Part shown: in pieces, positions 1 to 12,800 of the stretch | Layout of the letters: each line of letters begins with the position of its first letter | How positions within the stretch are numbered: position 1 is the first letter of the stretch | NCBI GenBank assembly: GCA_963970005.1 | Contig: CAXAMN010023339.1 | Span: 772,472-836,471 of the forward strand | Direction: 5' to 3' | Source of the DNA: Durusdinium trenchii | Lineage: Eukaryota; Sar; Dinophyceae; Suessiales; Symbiodiniaceae | DNA: 64,000 bases | Notes under the pieces: generated by a model | Told to the model about the DNA's origin: nothing | The model's database searches: none | The model's input: only the letters and a program-made list of their open reading frames with translations | Program-made: the position numbers and the translations under genes

Positions 1-783
1 GTGGCTTTCTGGCAGGCGGGTCTACTTCTCATGCGCCAACTTGGGGGTGGGCGGAGGGCTGCTACCACCCCACAGTGTTGTCACGATCAAGGGGTTCAAC
101 CGCTCTACCAGCGCTCTTCTCCTGATGCTGGCCTGCTTTGAGACTGTTCGAACGAGGCGCTTGTGGATGTCGAACAACATCGAATTGAAACAACCGTGGG
201 GAACTTGAGATTCCACACCAATCAACATGGTTTTGTCAGGCTCTGCCAAAAGATGTGGTTGAGCGGGGCTCTTAACATGTTACACCGTACCATCACATAC
301 ACTTGGAATGCCCATGCATGCGTGCACCGTTGAACTGAGATCTTTGAGCGCCATCTAAGAATCTACGCGACCAAGCAGAATGCCGACTTGCAGGAGGTGA
401 TATCTTTGAACCGAGGTGCAAAAAGCATTTTGTCATCTTCGGGGGTGGCCCTGACCAGGAAAACCAATTCATTAAATTAATATTATTAGGGGAACCCAAC
501 TCAGTTCTATTGACAACCGAAACAGCTTCCCGCGCGCCTGGCAGGTGTGACCCTAGCCGGTGCGCTGCGACGGCGCCCCAATGCCTTCAATCTGTTGCAT
601 CAAATGGAGGTGATGCTGAGGGGTGGCTACACCAACACCACAGCTGTTTCCAGCCTGGAGGTGGGTTCAATCTGAGTTTCTGATTCAATCATCTACCAAC
701 ACAGGTTGATGTTGGAACGTATTGGCGTGGAACCATTGTGTTTTTTGGATTTCTTTTTGGAGAGATCAGCAGTGAACAAAAAC

Positions 784-3700
784 ATGGGCGTTCATGCCAT
801 GTCGGTAGAGTCTTCCGGAGTCTGCCAGGCCTTGGATGCCGCGTCATCCATGGTGCAGGCCTACCAGGTGGGAAAAACCGAGTCTGAGGCCGCGATTGCT
901 TTGAGCCACGTGAGCCCTTCCACCCGCTCACAGAATTGGTGAGGACAGCGCATAGGTAAAAAGATGTTGCTTCCCCTTGGGCATAAACCACAGATCCCCA
1001 ATTACTTCGGGATTCTTCATGATGGGATTGCCGCTGGAGTTTTCAACATGAAGTACAACGGTGCTGGGGCTGCCTTTGGGGCGTGGGACAAATTCCTGGG
1101 GAACACGCAAGAAGTGGTGGACCTCATGCTCAAGCGCATGCAAAAGGACTATGAAGGTTTGGCACCAAGGGCACGGAAGCCATGGGGGCTGACACTCCTT
1201 GACTCTTGACGTCAATACATGCGTTCATTCGCGTTACACGCAATGGTTTGGGGGGGAAGAAACAAAGGGTCCCTTGCAAACTGTTTTCGAATTTTGGGAC
1301 TCCCAGATACGGTGGTTTCCCGATGCAGCTGGCCAAGGAACAACTTCAGCGCTTGTGTGGCATGTTCTTGTGCGCGTTGGTGAGGTTCAAGGAGTCAGTG
1401 CCATCAAGCTACTTTGATTCCGTCGCGCCCGAGATCATGGCTACGTTTCTTGTCCATACCCAAAGCACCAAATGTCAAGATACTCACAACCGACAGACTA
1501 TAAGAACCCTATGATATGGATATTATGTGTGGTCTTCACACCTCTGAAGCTTTTGCTCCAATGCCCGTCTTCCAAACTAAAGTAGAATACCGTAAATCTG
1601 GTTGAGGGGGATTAAGAACCTGTGGCAGGTTCTTGCACAGGCACGCAGACGTGGATTTGCTCCATGTTCTGCAGAACTCTGCACCGCCCTGTGATCTTTC
1701 AAAGATCGACATCTTTAAGAACCACATGGAGAAATGTCATGCAAAGGCCGGGTACAGATGCCACATCACACATGCTTTGCCCAACCCCGCGCTCCCACCA
1801 TGAAACCCTCCAGTGCCTGTGTCGACCAGCTGTTCAGGCCCAAGACGAGCAAGTGAAGCGATCGGCAGAGCCTCTCGGCTATAAGATGGGGCCCGTGCCA
1901 TATCCGGAAACCGGCGTTTTCGGCCTTTTTCAGCTAAAACTCCTACTCCCAGGCTCAGGGTGTGTGAGTGTAACCTGCAGAAAACTAATTATGGATCAAG
2001 TTGCACCCGTTTCTCATTTATTCGGTGAGGCTAGAAGCGGCCCTGCTTGAAACAACATGGGCCCAGACTGAGCTGGTCATCACGAAAGATTTGGCTTTGT
2101 TGCGCGACTGGAGCGAGAAGTTCAAATTGTTTCGCAAACCAGCAGGCGCTTCTAGTGTGCAGCGGTTTTGAAATGGTTTGAATACGCTTGAATCATGTCT
2201 GGCCAACTGCTTAGTAAAATATTCTGCCCCTGGTGTTGCCAGGGTGGTCTAGATATGCAGTACCTTGCCAGTCGCTTTGAGAAGGGTAAGGAGGCAACGG
2301 CTGCCTACATGGCCAATCGACGCGTCTTTGTGCCCAACAAGCAGCTTACCTTGGCTCAGGGGAGCATCGTTGAGAAGCAAGCCTCATTGGGCAAATCAAC
2401 GTTTCTTGACCATAAACACTGTTATACAAGATGTGGACGTCTATAGAAACAACCTGAAACCGGTGTACGGTATCTCCATATGGCGGCCAGCTCAGGATCA
2501 CAATCATGATCATCGACTGCACTCTGTAGCCTACACGTTTCCGGGCTTATACACTTCGTGTCTTCTTGTTCGGTCGATTTCAATCGTCCAATCCAAGACA
2601 GGTCAAGAAGGTGCAAAGCAATACCTATATGATATCCTATGATTGTTGATAAGTATATACGGTGGAGGTGCATTCAGTTTATGGATAGCGCAATGTGCAC
2701 CGATGCCCTTCGATCGATATCAGCTCAAGCATGTCTCAAACATTATCTTGGCGGGGTGTTCACAAGCCAGCGTCGGTCTTGGGGGAAAGTCCCACAACCC
2801 TGATCAAACATCATAGCATACCGGTCTCACGCTTCATTATTGCGAGGCCATGTTTATTAAGAACAATGTGTTTCTTAGCTTCCTTGCAAAATAGAAATAA
2901 AGGATAGATGTGCTTGCCCAAACATGGGATGCCTATTTTTTCTTCAGACCCACCTACTCTCAGCTGTCTTCGCAACCCCATTCTTGAGCCCTCAAATAGC
3001 CTAGGTGCCCTTTCGGTGGACGAGACCTTCACCCTTCTCCAAGCAGTTGCGGGTGGAAACTCCAACACGATGGGCTTTGTGTTACTTCCACAAACCCACT
3101 CAAGTTGCAGTCGCACTGCAATCCTCGCCCACCGTCGTCTGGTAGAGGACAAGGCAGTGGCGACGCTCGACCTGATGGTTCAAACATATTCAAAAAGTGT
3201 GGTGAGGGCTGGTGGGCGATGGTGGGCGCAATTGGGGTTTCGTTCTGTGATCTAAGGGCATTCGACATTCACGAGGTGGCACTGAACTATATATATGTCC
3301 ATGGCGGAGACCGGCGGAAGACCTGCCAACAATGTATCTTGGAGTGATGATCGTTAGAAGAATGTTTCTTTTCTTTCGTGGAGTGACCGGGCAATAGCAA
3401 AGCAAACTTGGTTTCACTGGTGTGGCATGAACAATTACCCAAGGCTTAGCGCTCACTTCTGGAATGAATCGGGATCTCACCTTGGATCCATCAACTCAGT
3501 TGCCCGCAGTCGAGTATCAGAGCTACAGAATCCAGAAGAGGACATGGGGAGGCCGCTGGCCCCTCACTGGCGGGTGTCTGGGCTAAGATGAATACTATAT
3601 TCCTTTACTTCTCACATTCCCCTCAACCTGTTCAAATGTCACTCATTGCAAAGTTGCCAACATGGTCACGTCCCCCTTGCCCACGTTGCCCATGAGGTGC

Positions 3701-5560
3701 AACGGCGCGGCGTCCAAGCAACAGGAGATGTTTTGGAGAAGCTCTTGAACGGCCTGCAGCTACAGGACAAGCACCCCGTGCTGCTCGTTGATTGCTTGCC
3801 AAATCGGTTTCTTGACCTCCAAGCAATGATTGTATTGAATCACCGGCCGAGGCTGTCAATGGAACCACTAATGGAACCAACAAACTTTTCCAACACAAAT
3901 GGTTTTATGTTGGTGTTTCTGAAGATTTCTGTCGACCATCTCATGGAACGCCACAACTTGTGCCCACACCCGGCCTAGGTTTCAAGAGTGGTCGCTCGCC
4001 TGTGCGGAGAAGCAAGTGAGCCAATTGGTGGAGTTGTCATCAGGGCCAAAATGGCACTACATGGGTTTGTTTTTGGCCGATGATGTCAAACTGATGGAGA
4101 AGTCTGCGGCGAAGATCACAGGGATGTTTTTGGACCGTTGGTGGGATGATTCTTCAGACGCGGGGCCGAAGAAACGTCCCTCTAGCAGCTTCGGAGATCC
4201 CTTGCCGACGCTGGAAGTTATCACGGTTTGCAAACAAAATCTGCAAGATTCTCGTATGGATACATTCACGGTTGGCTTTTTCCCCTTGGCAAGTGATAGA
4301 TAGAACTAACGTTGGGGATCAAATTTGCGATGCCACATGTCACACAATACCACACACTTCCACTTAGGATCCCCGATTTGGTCAAGAGCAAGTACGCGTC
4401 CAGCCACTCGGTACAGCTGAAGGAGTTGGAGAGCAAGTTCGAGAAGGACAAGAAGATCCTGGCAGCTGTGAGTGGTTCGGTGGAGGAAAGCCGTGTCGTC
4501 GCTGATGCCTGACACTCACACAGTGTCCTGGACGCTAGCGAGCCCTAACTATGAGCGGTGCACACCCCAAATCTTCGACAAGAGGGTGGATCTGGACTCG
4601 AAGCCGTTGGATGAGTTCACAGCCGGTCGCACGTTCTTTGGACTAATCACTTGAAGTTCACTATTTGCTATTTTATATTGTGTTATCTCGCAAGAACCAA
4701 GTGGGCCAACTCCCGAATCTTCTGGACTCCCAATGCATCTCAATGCCAAATTGTCAGGCTACACTGCAAATGCTCCTTGAACGCTTCGTCTTTGGCAATG
4801 GCCAGAGATAGCAATAATGGCAGCGTGTGGCTGATCAACGATACAAATGAGAATGCAGAGATCAGTTCACGGGAGCTGTGCGGCTTGAACGCTGGATCAT
4901 TCAGCGAAATCACAGCAGGACTTGAAGGGTCACACTAATACAATCCCATCACCCGCACCACGACTGACAATCGGACCTTCAGACTGTGATTCTGGTGACC
5001 CAACGGGGTGGTGGAGAAGTTCAAAAACAGCCGATGACGGTGGCTGACGTTCTCTGCAACGTTACCCGAACCCGTGGTGTAACAGAAGTTTCAATGGATC
5101 ACGATTTAGAACCTATGTTCAAGGATTGGGATGGAAACTATTCTGGTAATATGCTGCAATACTTGTTCATACTTTTTCCGGGTGATCCAAACCCCTGGCC
5201 CCCTGACAGGACACAGATTCAGGCCGAGTCCAAAGGCAGTTTCGCTTCAAGGTATCTCCAAAGAGTAAGGTCAACGCATTTCGTCCGTCCAAAGACCGTG
5301 GATGGTGATTTGCTCAACGTCCGCTACTCGCAGTTTGGAAGATGCTTTACGGACTACAACAAGCTGCCCAATTCCCCCAACCTTGTTGTTGTTTGGGAGG
5401 TACACGTCGGGAAGCAAACATTCGGGGTTGCATGATGCTGCATATGTGCCAGTTGTGGCATATAAGAAATCAAAGTCCAATTTTCACTTGCCTTCCATTA
5501 GTTTCATGGAGCTGGGATTTGCCCTCCCTGCCTGGCAGGAGAAAGTGATCAGCCCAGTGA
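784..5560 (+). CDS. Candidate 5' exons of a many-exon gene of unknown function
   Basis: A run of short plus-strand open stretches with amphipathic, protein-like composition, separated by AT-richer sequence. Best candidates: ~784-870 (MSVESSGVCQALDAASSM), 994-1180, 1310-1440, 2025-2143 (ALLRDWSEKFKLF), 2241-2390, 2985-3165, 3405-3590, 3660-3860 (DKHPVLLVDCLPNRF), 3986-4235 (KWHYMGLFLADDVKLMEKS), 4368-4509, 4527-4650, 4795-4935, 5020-5130 and 5215-5434. Several are bounded by AG acceptors and G[T/C/A] donors, as at 2025. They lie on the same strand as the resolved exons at 6020-8029 and probably belong to the same gene, but I did not resolve their joins, so one or two genes are possible. I recognise no domain. 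Individual borders are approximate, and some stretches may be chance ORFs. Confidence 0.4.
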
Positions 5561-6019
5561 AACCAAAATATGTTTGGATGAGTGTGACAACTGTTAAAGC
5601 CAAAACAGCTGTCCTACTGAAGCAGTGTTTTGGGGTGTTGTGCGACGCGGCGACCAGCAGGCAAAGGGGGGTTGTGGCGCCTCGTAGGCTGCCCTGCAGG
5701 ATGAAACATGTTCTCAAACAGTCTCATAGCCAAGTATTTTCAACCTTGTTGTGGATTCTAGATGGGGCAGTAGGGCTACACGTTCTTGCCTGGGTTGCCC
5801 CACAGCAGAGATCGGAGCCGACTTCAGTGGCAAACACCTGCACGCCCAGCTGAGTGCAATCTTCATGCAAGCTTCAGTTGCACTCTTCATGCTGTGTTGC
5901 TAGCTTCAAGGGATGACCGAACGTTGGGGTTACAGGGTTGGTGCAAAGAAAGGTTCAATCATGTTCAATCTGGATGGATGGTTTTTGGCGTTGCGCTCCT
6001 TTTGAAATCAAGTCGAACA

Positions 6020-8029
6020 GTGTGGGCACCCAACCCTGTGCACACGAGTGGGCCATGGTTCTGGAAGACATCGACAAACTGTCTGATGATAGTGGAGAAA
6101 ATGGGCCGAAAGATCGACCTACGGGTAACTCCCCGAAACCTTCAGCTAGCCCAACCAAAAAGCTTCCAAAAGCGAAAGGAAAACCAAAGGCCAAGGGGTC
6201 TCCAAAGGTGAAGACCACGAAGCCTTCAGAGCCAGAGCCTTCCGCCAAAGCTGTTCTCAAGAGACCCAGTGCAGCTGCGCCGGCCTCTGCCGGGACAACG
6301 GTGTCACCATCGAAGCTGGTCATCAAGCGCCCGGCCGGCCGTGCAAAGGACCCCGACCACGTTAGCGCTTCCAAGTCTCGCTACAAGAACGGCTACACCA
6401 TTAAACTTTTTGGAAAGGAAGTCATTAGGGTGTCTAAGTTGCATAAAGAAAGTGAGAGTGCTGCTGTCGTGAGGGGACATGGGGACTGTTCATGGTTCAT
6501 GCTGTTTTGCTTTGAGAGCCACTGCAGGTGAAGCCGGATCCAGACATTTCAGAGGAGGATCTCAACAACATCGCTGTCGCTTGGCTCTTCACTGTCGTGT
6601 TGTGTCTTTTTAAAATGTGATATCAGGAACATACATTCAAACCTTGAGTCGTGCCAATCATGAGCTTGAACCATACACACTATGGCAACCAACATGTCTT
6701 TGTCCCTCGCCCGTGTCCAAGGTGGCAGTTCGGGATGAGCTGGTGCGAACCAAGGGTGATATCACAGCGGCCAAAACACTTCAGGTGCCTTGCGTGCAAG
6801 TCCCAAAAAATGTTGAAACCGGTCTAGTTGAGCTTCATTGTGTTCAAATTCATTTGAAGTGCTTTCTGAACATTCCTGAGTCCTGAGTGGCGTTTCTTGT
6901 CCATTGTCCCAGGAATCCATGACCGCCGTCGCCAAGGAGAAGGCTGGGGGCCGTGACACGGCCAAGGAGGCAACAGAGCCAGCCTCCGACGCAAAGGACA
7001 ACACTACTGATAAACCGTATAGCGGTGGTGGAGAAGGTGAGGGGGAAGAAGCGATGGCAGTCGATCAGACAGTTGAGGCACATGAGAACAATTGATGTTT
7101 GTTTTTCAACCGTAACATGGATAGCTGCAAAGGAAGGGGGTGGGGAAAACGTTGCAATTTTTTCACATTACATTCAAGATCTGACTTGTTTCTCTTTGAA
7201 TTGAGCTGAATGCACCTCTAAAAACCATCATTATCCCCGTTCGACAGCTCTGAAATCCGCGCCTCTTGAGCGATGCCCCTGTTGGTGGTTTGGCCTACCT
7301 GGACCAAACGTTTTTTGCCGTGCTTTGCATTGAGCTGAGCTCTGAAAAAGAAAGAGGTTTGAGAGAGAATGAAACTCACCAAACTTATGTTCCAAACATT
7401 TCCAAACACAATTATCGGCAGTTGTTGCTTAAAAAACTCTGGCTTTTGATACAAACTTGTTGATTGAAGGCTCGTAGCATTCTAGGGGGTGTCTTCAATT
7501 TGGAGAAAGAGAACTCTTGGATAGATGGGTTCCAATGGCCGGTCAAGCAGCGGGCCCGCAGTTATGGGACTCTTGGCGTGACTTGCAAATTATCACAGTA
7601 CCACAACTTGTAACACCTGGAAAACGTGACATTGTTCAACATCGCGTGCACTGGCCTAGTTTGACCTTGGTAAGGAGGACTTCCATGGCAAGAGACAGGT
7701 GAGATGATGGCTACAAGTACAGAGTGGAATTTGAGAGTGGCGCCATCGTCATTTTTACACTAGTGAATGAAAGCGATGATACGCGAATTAGCGCGCTGCT
7801 TCTGTGGGCGTACAACCACTTTGTGTACAACTTCCCCAACAACGATGTTGTTGAACGTGAAGAACTAGTGTTTATTGTCAAGGAGGGGCAAGTTTTCCAT
7901 GACCCGAAGTGGTTCGTTCGCATCAAATGTTTTTGCATCTTGGAACAGGAAAATGCAGTTTTCACTTTTGAACTGCACCGTCCGGACTTGATTCCGGAGG
8001 ATGGCGGCAATGTGGCTGCGCAGCAGTGA
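6020..8029 (+). CDS. Last five exons of the same unknown gene, with Lys/Pro/Ser-rich linker
   Basis: Exons ~6020-6429, 6528-6593, 6722-6784, 6913-7036 and 7704-8029 join in frame (phases 0/0/0/1) and end at a TGA at 8027-8029. The first is a disordered basic linker rich in K, P, S and A, including KRPSAAAPAS and VIKRPAGRAK; such KRPxAA linkers are common in dinoflagellate proteins. The second gives DPDISEEDLNNIAVAWLF, the third DELVRTKGDITAAKTLQ, the fourth an acidic, Gly-rich linker. The last exon (108 codons) begins DDGYKYRVEFESGAIVIF and looks like a folded beta-rich domain ending GGNVAAQQ. All donors here are GT. I recognise no family; a nuclear or scaffold role suggested by the linker is only a guess. 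The neighbour downstream is the truncated transporter copy. Confidence 0.65.
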
Positions 8030-8324
8030 TGAAACACTGCCAACAAACTGTGAGAAGGAAAACGCTGAAGTCTTGACATAGTTAGTGCTTTGGGTGCACT
8101 TTGTTTCTCGTTTGATGCATTTGTTGCCACTTGCTCTATGCTACTCCTTTACCGTGCAGTACCCAGGCCCAACACTTCTGGAGCTGGAGTGGGTGCTCAT
8201 GCAGGTTCAGGCCATGTATCAATCTTGGGAATTTGGTCGGGCCACTTCATGAACCAATGTCACAGCCATTTTCAATTGCATTGTCAACCAGAAAGGCTCA
8301 ATAAATTCAGCACGCCCCCTTCCA

Positions 8325-8425
8325 ACAGATGCTCTGGGCCTCCCCCGGTGGGGAGGCTTGCGAAGCTCTCCACCAAGGCGGCCCCGCGCGGGGCGGCCGG
8401 CGAGGGGTTTAGGGGAAGAACCCTA
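8325..8425. repeat. GC-rich fold-back block
   Basis: A sharply GC-rich block in an AT-rich spacer. It contains CCTCCCCCGGTGGGGAGG (arms CCTCCCC/GGGGAGG) and then GGCCCCGCGCGGGGC, both able to form hairpins, followed by a GGGTTTAGGGG stretch. No coding frame or RNA gene is recognisable. It may be the end of an unidentified mobile element. Confidence 0.5.
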
Positions 8426-8570
8426 AGGAAGATGATTGAGGTTTTTTTCAAGAAAAACCTCCATCAACGAACCTCATACATATGGGTTGGAAACATTTTC
8501 TGAACTTAGGTTATAGCCTAAGTTCAGCAGGGGGTGCAGGAGGTGAAGGCTCTAAAAACCTTAAATATCC

Positions 8571-8750
8571 TTAAAACTGTGTGAGCAGTTGTGTTCTTTG
8601 GTTTTGGCTCTAATATCTTCCACGGCCTGAGGAAGATGCAACCTTAAACTGTTTGAGCAGTTGTGCCTTTGCTTTGGCTCTAGTTTTTTCCACGGCCTGA
8701 GGAAGATGCAAACTTAAACTGTTTGAGCCGTTGTGCCTTTGCAGGATGAG
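8571..8750. repeat. Tandem repeat, unit about 70 bp, 2.5 copies
   Basis: Units start near 8571, 8642 and 8711. Each begins CTTAAA(A)CTGT, and complete units carry GGCTCTA and CCACGGCCTGAGGAAGATG. The third copy is cut short at about 8750. The rest of the spacer (8030-9833) is AT-rich, and I see no gene in it. Confidence 0.75.
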
Positions 8751-9206
8751 CATGAGCTCTCAATGCCAAAACCCTAGATGCATAGCAAACACAAAACATA
8801 TATTCAGGTATGGAAACAACATGAAACAGCTCTGTGAAACTTTCTGGTCGAAACGAAGCAAGAAAAAACTTTTTGGAAGCTTTTGAAAACATTATATATC
8901 AGTCTTAGAGTCGAGAAGAAGTTTCAGAAAAGTTGTTTCGCAACATGTTTCTTTTCAAAAGAAGTTTCAAAAATAACTTTTGACTCATTGTTGTCCTGTT
9001 CCAAAAGAAGTTGAATCTTTCTAAAAGAACTTAGACTGTTGCAAAAGAAGTTGTGAAAATAAGAATTTTCTTTACCATGGCCTTGTGCATGGTTTTGGGC
9101 TCCGACCCACAGGCCTTTTGAACACACCCAAAATATAGTGTAATTTAAAGTAATATAATGTAGTAGCATACAATAAAATACAATATAATGTAAATATACT
9201 CGTAAC

Positions 9207-9234
9207 CTATCTATCTATCTATCTATCTATCTAT
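9207..9234. repeat. (CTAT)n microsatellite at a duplication edge
   Basis: Seven CTAT units. Homology between the copy 1 intron (from about 9240) and the copy 2 intron (from about 27780) starts just to the right, so this tract sits at or near the left breakpoint of the truncated gene copy. Confidence 0.85.
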
Positions 9235-9833
9235 TATGTGGTGCGGCCGGCCGCGGGCGTGCGGAATGACAAAATTTAACAGACACTTTGCAAATTCCGT
9301 GACTGACTGGTCGATCATGAAGAGAGTTGCTTCGCAACTGCTTCCATGTGTTCCCAGTGAGCTGCGAGGCCTAAATTGTGTAATTGTGTGTGATCCAGCT
9401 TCGAGGCGTGGAGAGGAATAGGAGGTTCCATGCATTTTTGGGATGCTCTTCCGCGCCCGCAGGTGGTGTTTGGATCATGTTTGCTGCGACGTTAATTACC
9501 AAGTGGTGTTTGCCTCAAGCCTGAAGGTCTTCCATTGCTCAGCTCCATGTCGCTTTTGGGCCGTAGTTGTTTCTGGCACAATATACATATATATATATAT
9601 ATTGTTTATTTATATACAGTACCCGGACCCAGATCTTCGAAACGGCACAGGCAAGTGCCTTTTCAAAAACAAACTTGTTATTAGTTTGAAGATCCCGGGT
9701 GCACAACAAACTGTTTTTAGTTGGTATTTGGCGTGCACGCGTGTAACAAGTTAGGTGCCCAGTATGCACGGGAGTATGCAGGTAGGACCGAGTGAGTTTG
9801 ACACCAACTGTGCACCTGTCAAGCACTGCTCAG

Positions 9834-12800
9834 GTTAGCCGTCTTCACCTTCGCATGTGCCTTAGGGGTGACAATCGGTGGTTTCATCTATGATTTGGCC
9901 GGTTGGCAGGGCATGTCCGTGTTTCATGTGGTGTGCCAATCCTCGATGGTCTTCCTCTTTGCTACCCAACCTTCAACTTTCATCTCTTTCCGCGAGTTCT
10001 TCCATCGGCCCGACCCGCTGGTGGACGGCTCTGATGACTCCGAGCTCCACACCGTCGTGCCCGCGACTCCCACGGCGCCTCCCCCCACCTCGCAGGGCGA
10101 AGACCTGGTCGTGGAAGAGGTCGCGGCCATTCCGCAACTCCCTGGGACGGTGGACGAGGCGAGTACCGTGAGCCAGAAGGCCGAGGTCGTCCACCCGGCC
10201 GGTGTGCGGCAAAGTGCCGCGAGTACCGTGAGCCAGAAGGCCGAGGTCGTCCACCCGGCCGGTGTGCGGCAAAGTGCCGCGAGTGCCGTGAGCCAGAAGA
10301 CCCAGCGAAGCACTCACCGAAGCACTCACCGAAGCACTCGCCGAAGTGGCCAAGGGCGAGCAAGCAGAGTGGAGTGGAGCGTGACGCCCCTTGGCCCGGT
10401 GGACAGGGGGGAATGACCTCTCAGAAGCATGAAAATGCAAGTGCCAAAGCATGGATGGAGCAGGACAACATTGTACAACTATAGATGTACAACTGTATCA
10501 ATCATGAGGGACGGGAGACTGAAGAGCATGTTTGGCCTGTTCGAGACTAAGCTATATATCTCATGTCGGCGCCCCTCGGCCTATCTAGTGCAAAACAAGT
10601 TGTTGCAGAGGATGGCATGCTCTTCCCAGGAGCCATGCCATCCACTTCCACGTGATGTTATCATATGTGATCAGAGGAAAGCCACAACTGTTGAGGTGAG
10701 TCGGCCTCAGGCGGATATAACACCTACCTCCGAACTCATAGAACCTGATTTGGCCGGCCAGGTGTGACCATCCCGGTCCCAGCTTGTGAAAAAACCATCG
10801 AGCCGCTGAGGCGTGACCATGTGCGTCCTTCGGTGGCTTCAGAGGCATCGCGCCTCACCAAGCGGACCGAGGCTCGCTCCCACAAGAGCTTTCACACCGT
10901 GAGCAGCAAAGGCAGCAAAGGCCAGCGGGCGGGCCGCTTTTGTGGAAATGCTTCGAGCTTTCGAAGCATTTTCAGGATCTACCCCAGCACCCCCTTCAAG
11001 TTGCACAGAAAAATTAAGCCTTTATCGTAGACCCCGACCATGGTGCGAACACGCAACGCATAATTTATACAATGATTTCAATTTCACGAGGCACAAAGCT
11101 GAGAGAGAGAGAGAGAGTCTCTGAGCTTCGTCTGAGTCCTTTGACCGACCTTCCTGAGGCACCTTCCTGTCAAAGGTCACAGGTGTGACCAACTTGAAAG
11201 ATTCGGAGAACTTGGAGCATACCTTTCTGGCCAACAATGCTCTTCGACCCACGGTTCTGGCACGAGCCGGAGGCTCGTCTGGACGTCTTCATTGCTTTTA
11301 AGTTGTTATTTCGTAAGATTTCATATGATTTCTTATGAAAGCTTTTCACGATGTATATATATATACATATTATATATAAGCGCACCGAAGCCGGTTTTTG
11401 GGGAAGGGTTTGTGAATTTTGGGGAGAGTGGCATGAGTTTTGGAAACCGTTTTCCTTTCCACTTGGGCGCTTAAACCAGTGAGGCGAAGATGAGGCTGGA
11501 GATGAGGATGCGACGAAGACCAAGACCAAAGGCATCCCGAAGGATTTGCGAATTCCTGCACTATTGACTGTGATGTGCCTCGGCCTGTGGATACACTACC
11601 GAAATCCATGTGCTGTAAGGTGAACAACCTGACCGGCTACAGTAATTGAACAACAGGGCCTGGCTTGGGGTCATTTTCATCTCCCAATGGGTAAACCCCC
11701 TTTTGGGTGAAATACCTTCATTCTTTGAGCCAGGCTGCCGTGGTCAGGAAGTGAAACAACCCCCGGGCAACCGGAGTCCCGGGCAACCATGAGGGTCCAA
11801 GTGCGAAAAAGATCGAAACATATAAAATGGTATATACCATTTTCCGGGCAACCCAGGTGACCTACTTTGGAAAACCTCATATCTTGGAGTTGCAACAAAC
11901 AATCCGATCAGGATCATCACGATCCAATTTGCATGTGTGAAATCACGACATTGGCAGTCAGGGAGACAAAACTGTGGTCAAGGAGCGCATGGCTTGCGCC
12001 TCCTGAGAGCAAACGAAGGAACTAAAACTGTTCTTGTTTACAAGTCGTCAACATCAACATGGTTTCTTTGTCCCATCAATCGGAAATCGAAAGGCTACGA
12101 ACAGCCGGTTTGTTGCTCCATGGTCTCTTGGAAATGACAAGTCAAAGCAGTGTGGAATGCTCGCAGTTATAGATGTATATACCTGGAGTCTCAAAGTACA
12201 GTACCTCGGAAAATGGGTACAAGTACCTGTTTTTTATGGGGTCATGACCCATTTTCTAAAGTACTTTGGAGGGTCCAGGTGTATATATAGAGAGAGAGAG
12301 AGAAAGTATTTATTTATGCAGCACTGCAAAGCATGCTTGATCATGCTTGTGCATCTGATCACGATGCAAACCATCATCCCCCCCGCACCCCACCAGACCC
12401 CCACCAGACCCCCGATACACACAGCTGTGCCCGCCGCGTGGCGTGGTGCCAAACCCGAATTCCTATCGATGCGACTTCCGCATGCGGCCCTGCACTGGGG
12501 AGAGCCTGTGCTCGCGCGTGCGTTTACAGTAGAGGAGCCCAAAACAAGAAAGCTGGCGTTTCAGACATCGCGTCCCAGCGGTGTTTTTCTCCCTTTCATG
12601 GATTTGGAGCAGTACCCATGGCTTGAAGCGGACGTTCTTGGCACGGCGTTGGTTGGCTGAAATGCCTCGGGAAAAGGATTCAGGCGAACATCGAGGTGAT
12701 CCGAAACCGTCTCCTTGTTTGCCAGACTCCCGTTAGTCACTGAATACGCTAAAAGGAATTGGAGAAGAACCCGTCCCAAATCCACCAAAGGACGACCACC

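Noticed and set aside
8325-8425. GC-rich block as a ribosomal RNA or tRNA fragment
   Set aside because: I recognise no rRNA or tRNA consensus; only local hairpins are visible.
9924-10452. Overlapping minus-strand ORFs of 115-175 aa over exon 6 of each copy
   Set aside because: They follow from GC-rich codon use and repeats in the plus-strand exon; composition is Arg/Pro-rich and not conserved.
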